DNA of 64,000 bases from Bifidobacterium subtile. GTDB taxonomy: Bacteria > Actinomycetota > Actinomycetes > Actinomycetales > Bifidobacteriaceae. Below the pieces are notes generated by a model. It was not told the DNA's origin, searched no databases, and saw only the letters and a program-made list of their open reading frames with translations. Within the stretch, counting starts at the first letter, position 1. Every line of letters begins with the position of its first letter. Both the position numbers and the translations under genes were made by a program. Of this stretch, positions 63,538-64,000 are shown piece after piece. Location: positions 1 through 64,000 of the forward strand of contig NZ_JGZR01000006.1 of assembly GCF_000741775.1 (NCBI RefSeq), written 5' to 3'.

Positions 63538-64000
63538 CTAATTAAACCCGACGATGCGCTCGGCCACGCGGTAGCCTTGGCGGACGATGAAACGGCCGGT
63601 TTTACCGGGCAGGTTGATTGCGCGGGAGACGGCCTTGTGGCGCACGTCGTGGCCGATGGCCGGCGACATCGTGTCGATGCGCTGCCAGAGCTGGGTCTTG
63701 GCCGCATAGTTGCGCGAGTCCCGCGAAAGAATCAGGAAGGCGCTGGTGACGACGCTGTTGATCGACAGGAAGTGAATCATGTAGCGGTACAGGCCCTCGG
63801 GCACCATATCCGGCTCGGGCGTGGCCTCGGCCATCGCGCGGTTGACCAGCTGCAGCTGATCGACGCGGCGAATCATCACGTCAGTCTGCACCGACTGCCC
63901 GCTGCGGCCGATGAAGTAATGGTAGAACGGCACATCGAGGTACATCAGCGTCCGCACCTGCGGGAAAGGCTGATAGGAGTAAATGAAATCGACGTAGAAC
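63538..64000 (-). CDS. Family 2 glycosyltransferase, C-terminal part (runs off right edge)
   Basis: About 154 codons of the C-terminal half of a GT2 protein, open to the right edge: FIYSYQPFPQVRTLMYLDVPFYHYFIGRSGQSVQTDVMIRRVDQLQLVNR is typical of the region after the catalytic domain in teichoic-acid or polysaccharide glycosyltransferases (the FYHYFIGRSGQSV block). The remaining tail is helical and basic, without membrane segments. The donor site lies outside the window, so specificity cannot be judged. Confidence 0.75.
   Translation of the reverse strand, partial: FYVDFIYSYQPFPQVRTLMYLDVPFYHYFIGRSGQSVQTDVMIRRVDQLQLVNRAMAEATPEPDMVPEGLYRYMIHFLSINSVVTSAFLILSRDSRNYAAKTQLWQRIDTMSPAIGHDVRHKAVSRAINLPGKTGRFIVRQGYRVAERIVGFN

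Overview
The window is a high-GC Gram-positive chromosome segment. The gene set (a beta-phosphoglucomutase/GH65 fusion phosphorylase, several GH3/GH13/GH26 glycosidases, a sugar ABC importer whose ATPase is encoded elsewhere, DUF4032 and TraX-like proteins, an LAxTG-type wall-anchored adhesin, ISL3, IS256 and IS1249-like elements) suggests Bifidobacterium or a close relative in the Bifidobacteriaceae. That assignment is inference from gene content; no rRNA or tRNA gene was seen.

Layout. 1-1670: transposon debris (5' end of an IS1249-like transposase and a 484-bp inverted-repeat region). 1671-6540: putative exopolysaccharide locus, made of a membrane family-2 glycosyltransferase of cellulose-synthase type carrying a C-terminal STAS-like domain, plus two exported GH26 proteins. 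6544-10597: aldo/keto reductase, divergent TetR regulator with a clear operator, MFS transporter and YdcZ-type transporter. 10636-12612: a GH3 3' fragment, a small membrane protein and an ISL3 element. 13018-17907: three-gene operon with two polytopic membrane proteins and a copper nitrite reductase (NirK type) fused to an N-terminal cupredoxin. 18387-19281: zeta-toxin-like kinase with a small overlapping partner gene. 19513-27144: hydroxyacid dehydrogenase, then a GABA-aminotransferase/amino-acid ABC transporter cluster with a PucR-family regulator. 27195-41034: alpha-glucoside metabolism (GH65 phosphorylase-mutase, GH13 alpha-glucosidase, HAD hydrolase, MalEFG-type importer), interrupted by a cell-wall adhesin gene broken by one stop codon. 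41166-53479: TraX-like protein, gene fragments, esterase, dCTP deaminase, Ca-type P-ATPase, rRNA methyltransferase, DUF4032 protein and an MsmK-type ATPase. 53877-55927: LytTR/GHKL two-component system. 55979-63193: GH3 and GtrA genes and a second GH3 gene split by an IS256-family element. 63538-64000: 3' part of a glycosyltransferase gene.

How it fits together. The GH13 and GH65 enzymes, the MalEFG importer and the MsmK ATPase form a plausible alpha-glucoside uptake and breakdown route with a large palindrome at the importer promoter. The GABA-type aminotransferase, ABC importer and PucR regulator look like one amino-compound catabolic unit. The most unusual blocks are the STAS-fused synthase with two GH26 proteins and the cupredoxin-NirK operon. 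There is much decay (nonsense mutation, fused fragments, IS-split gene) and several families of long palindromic intergenic repeats.
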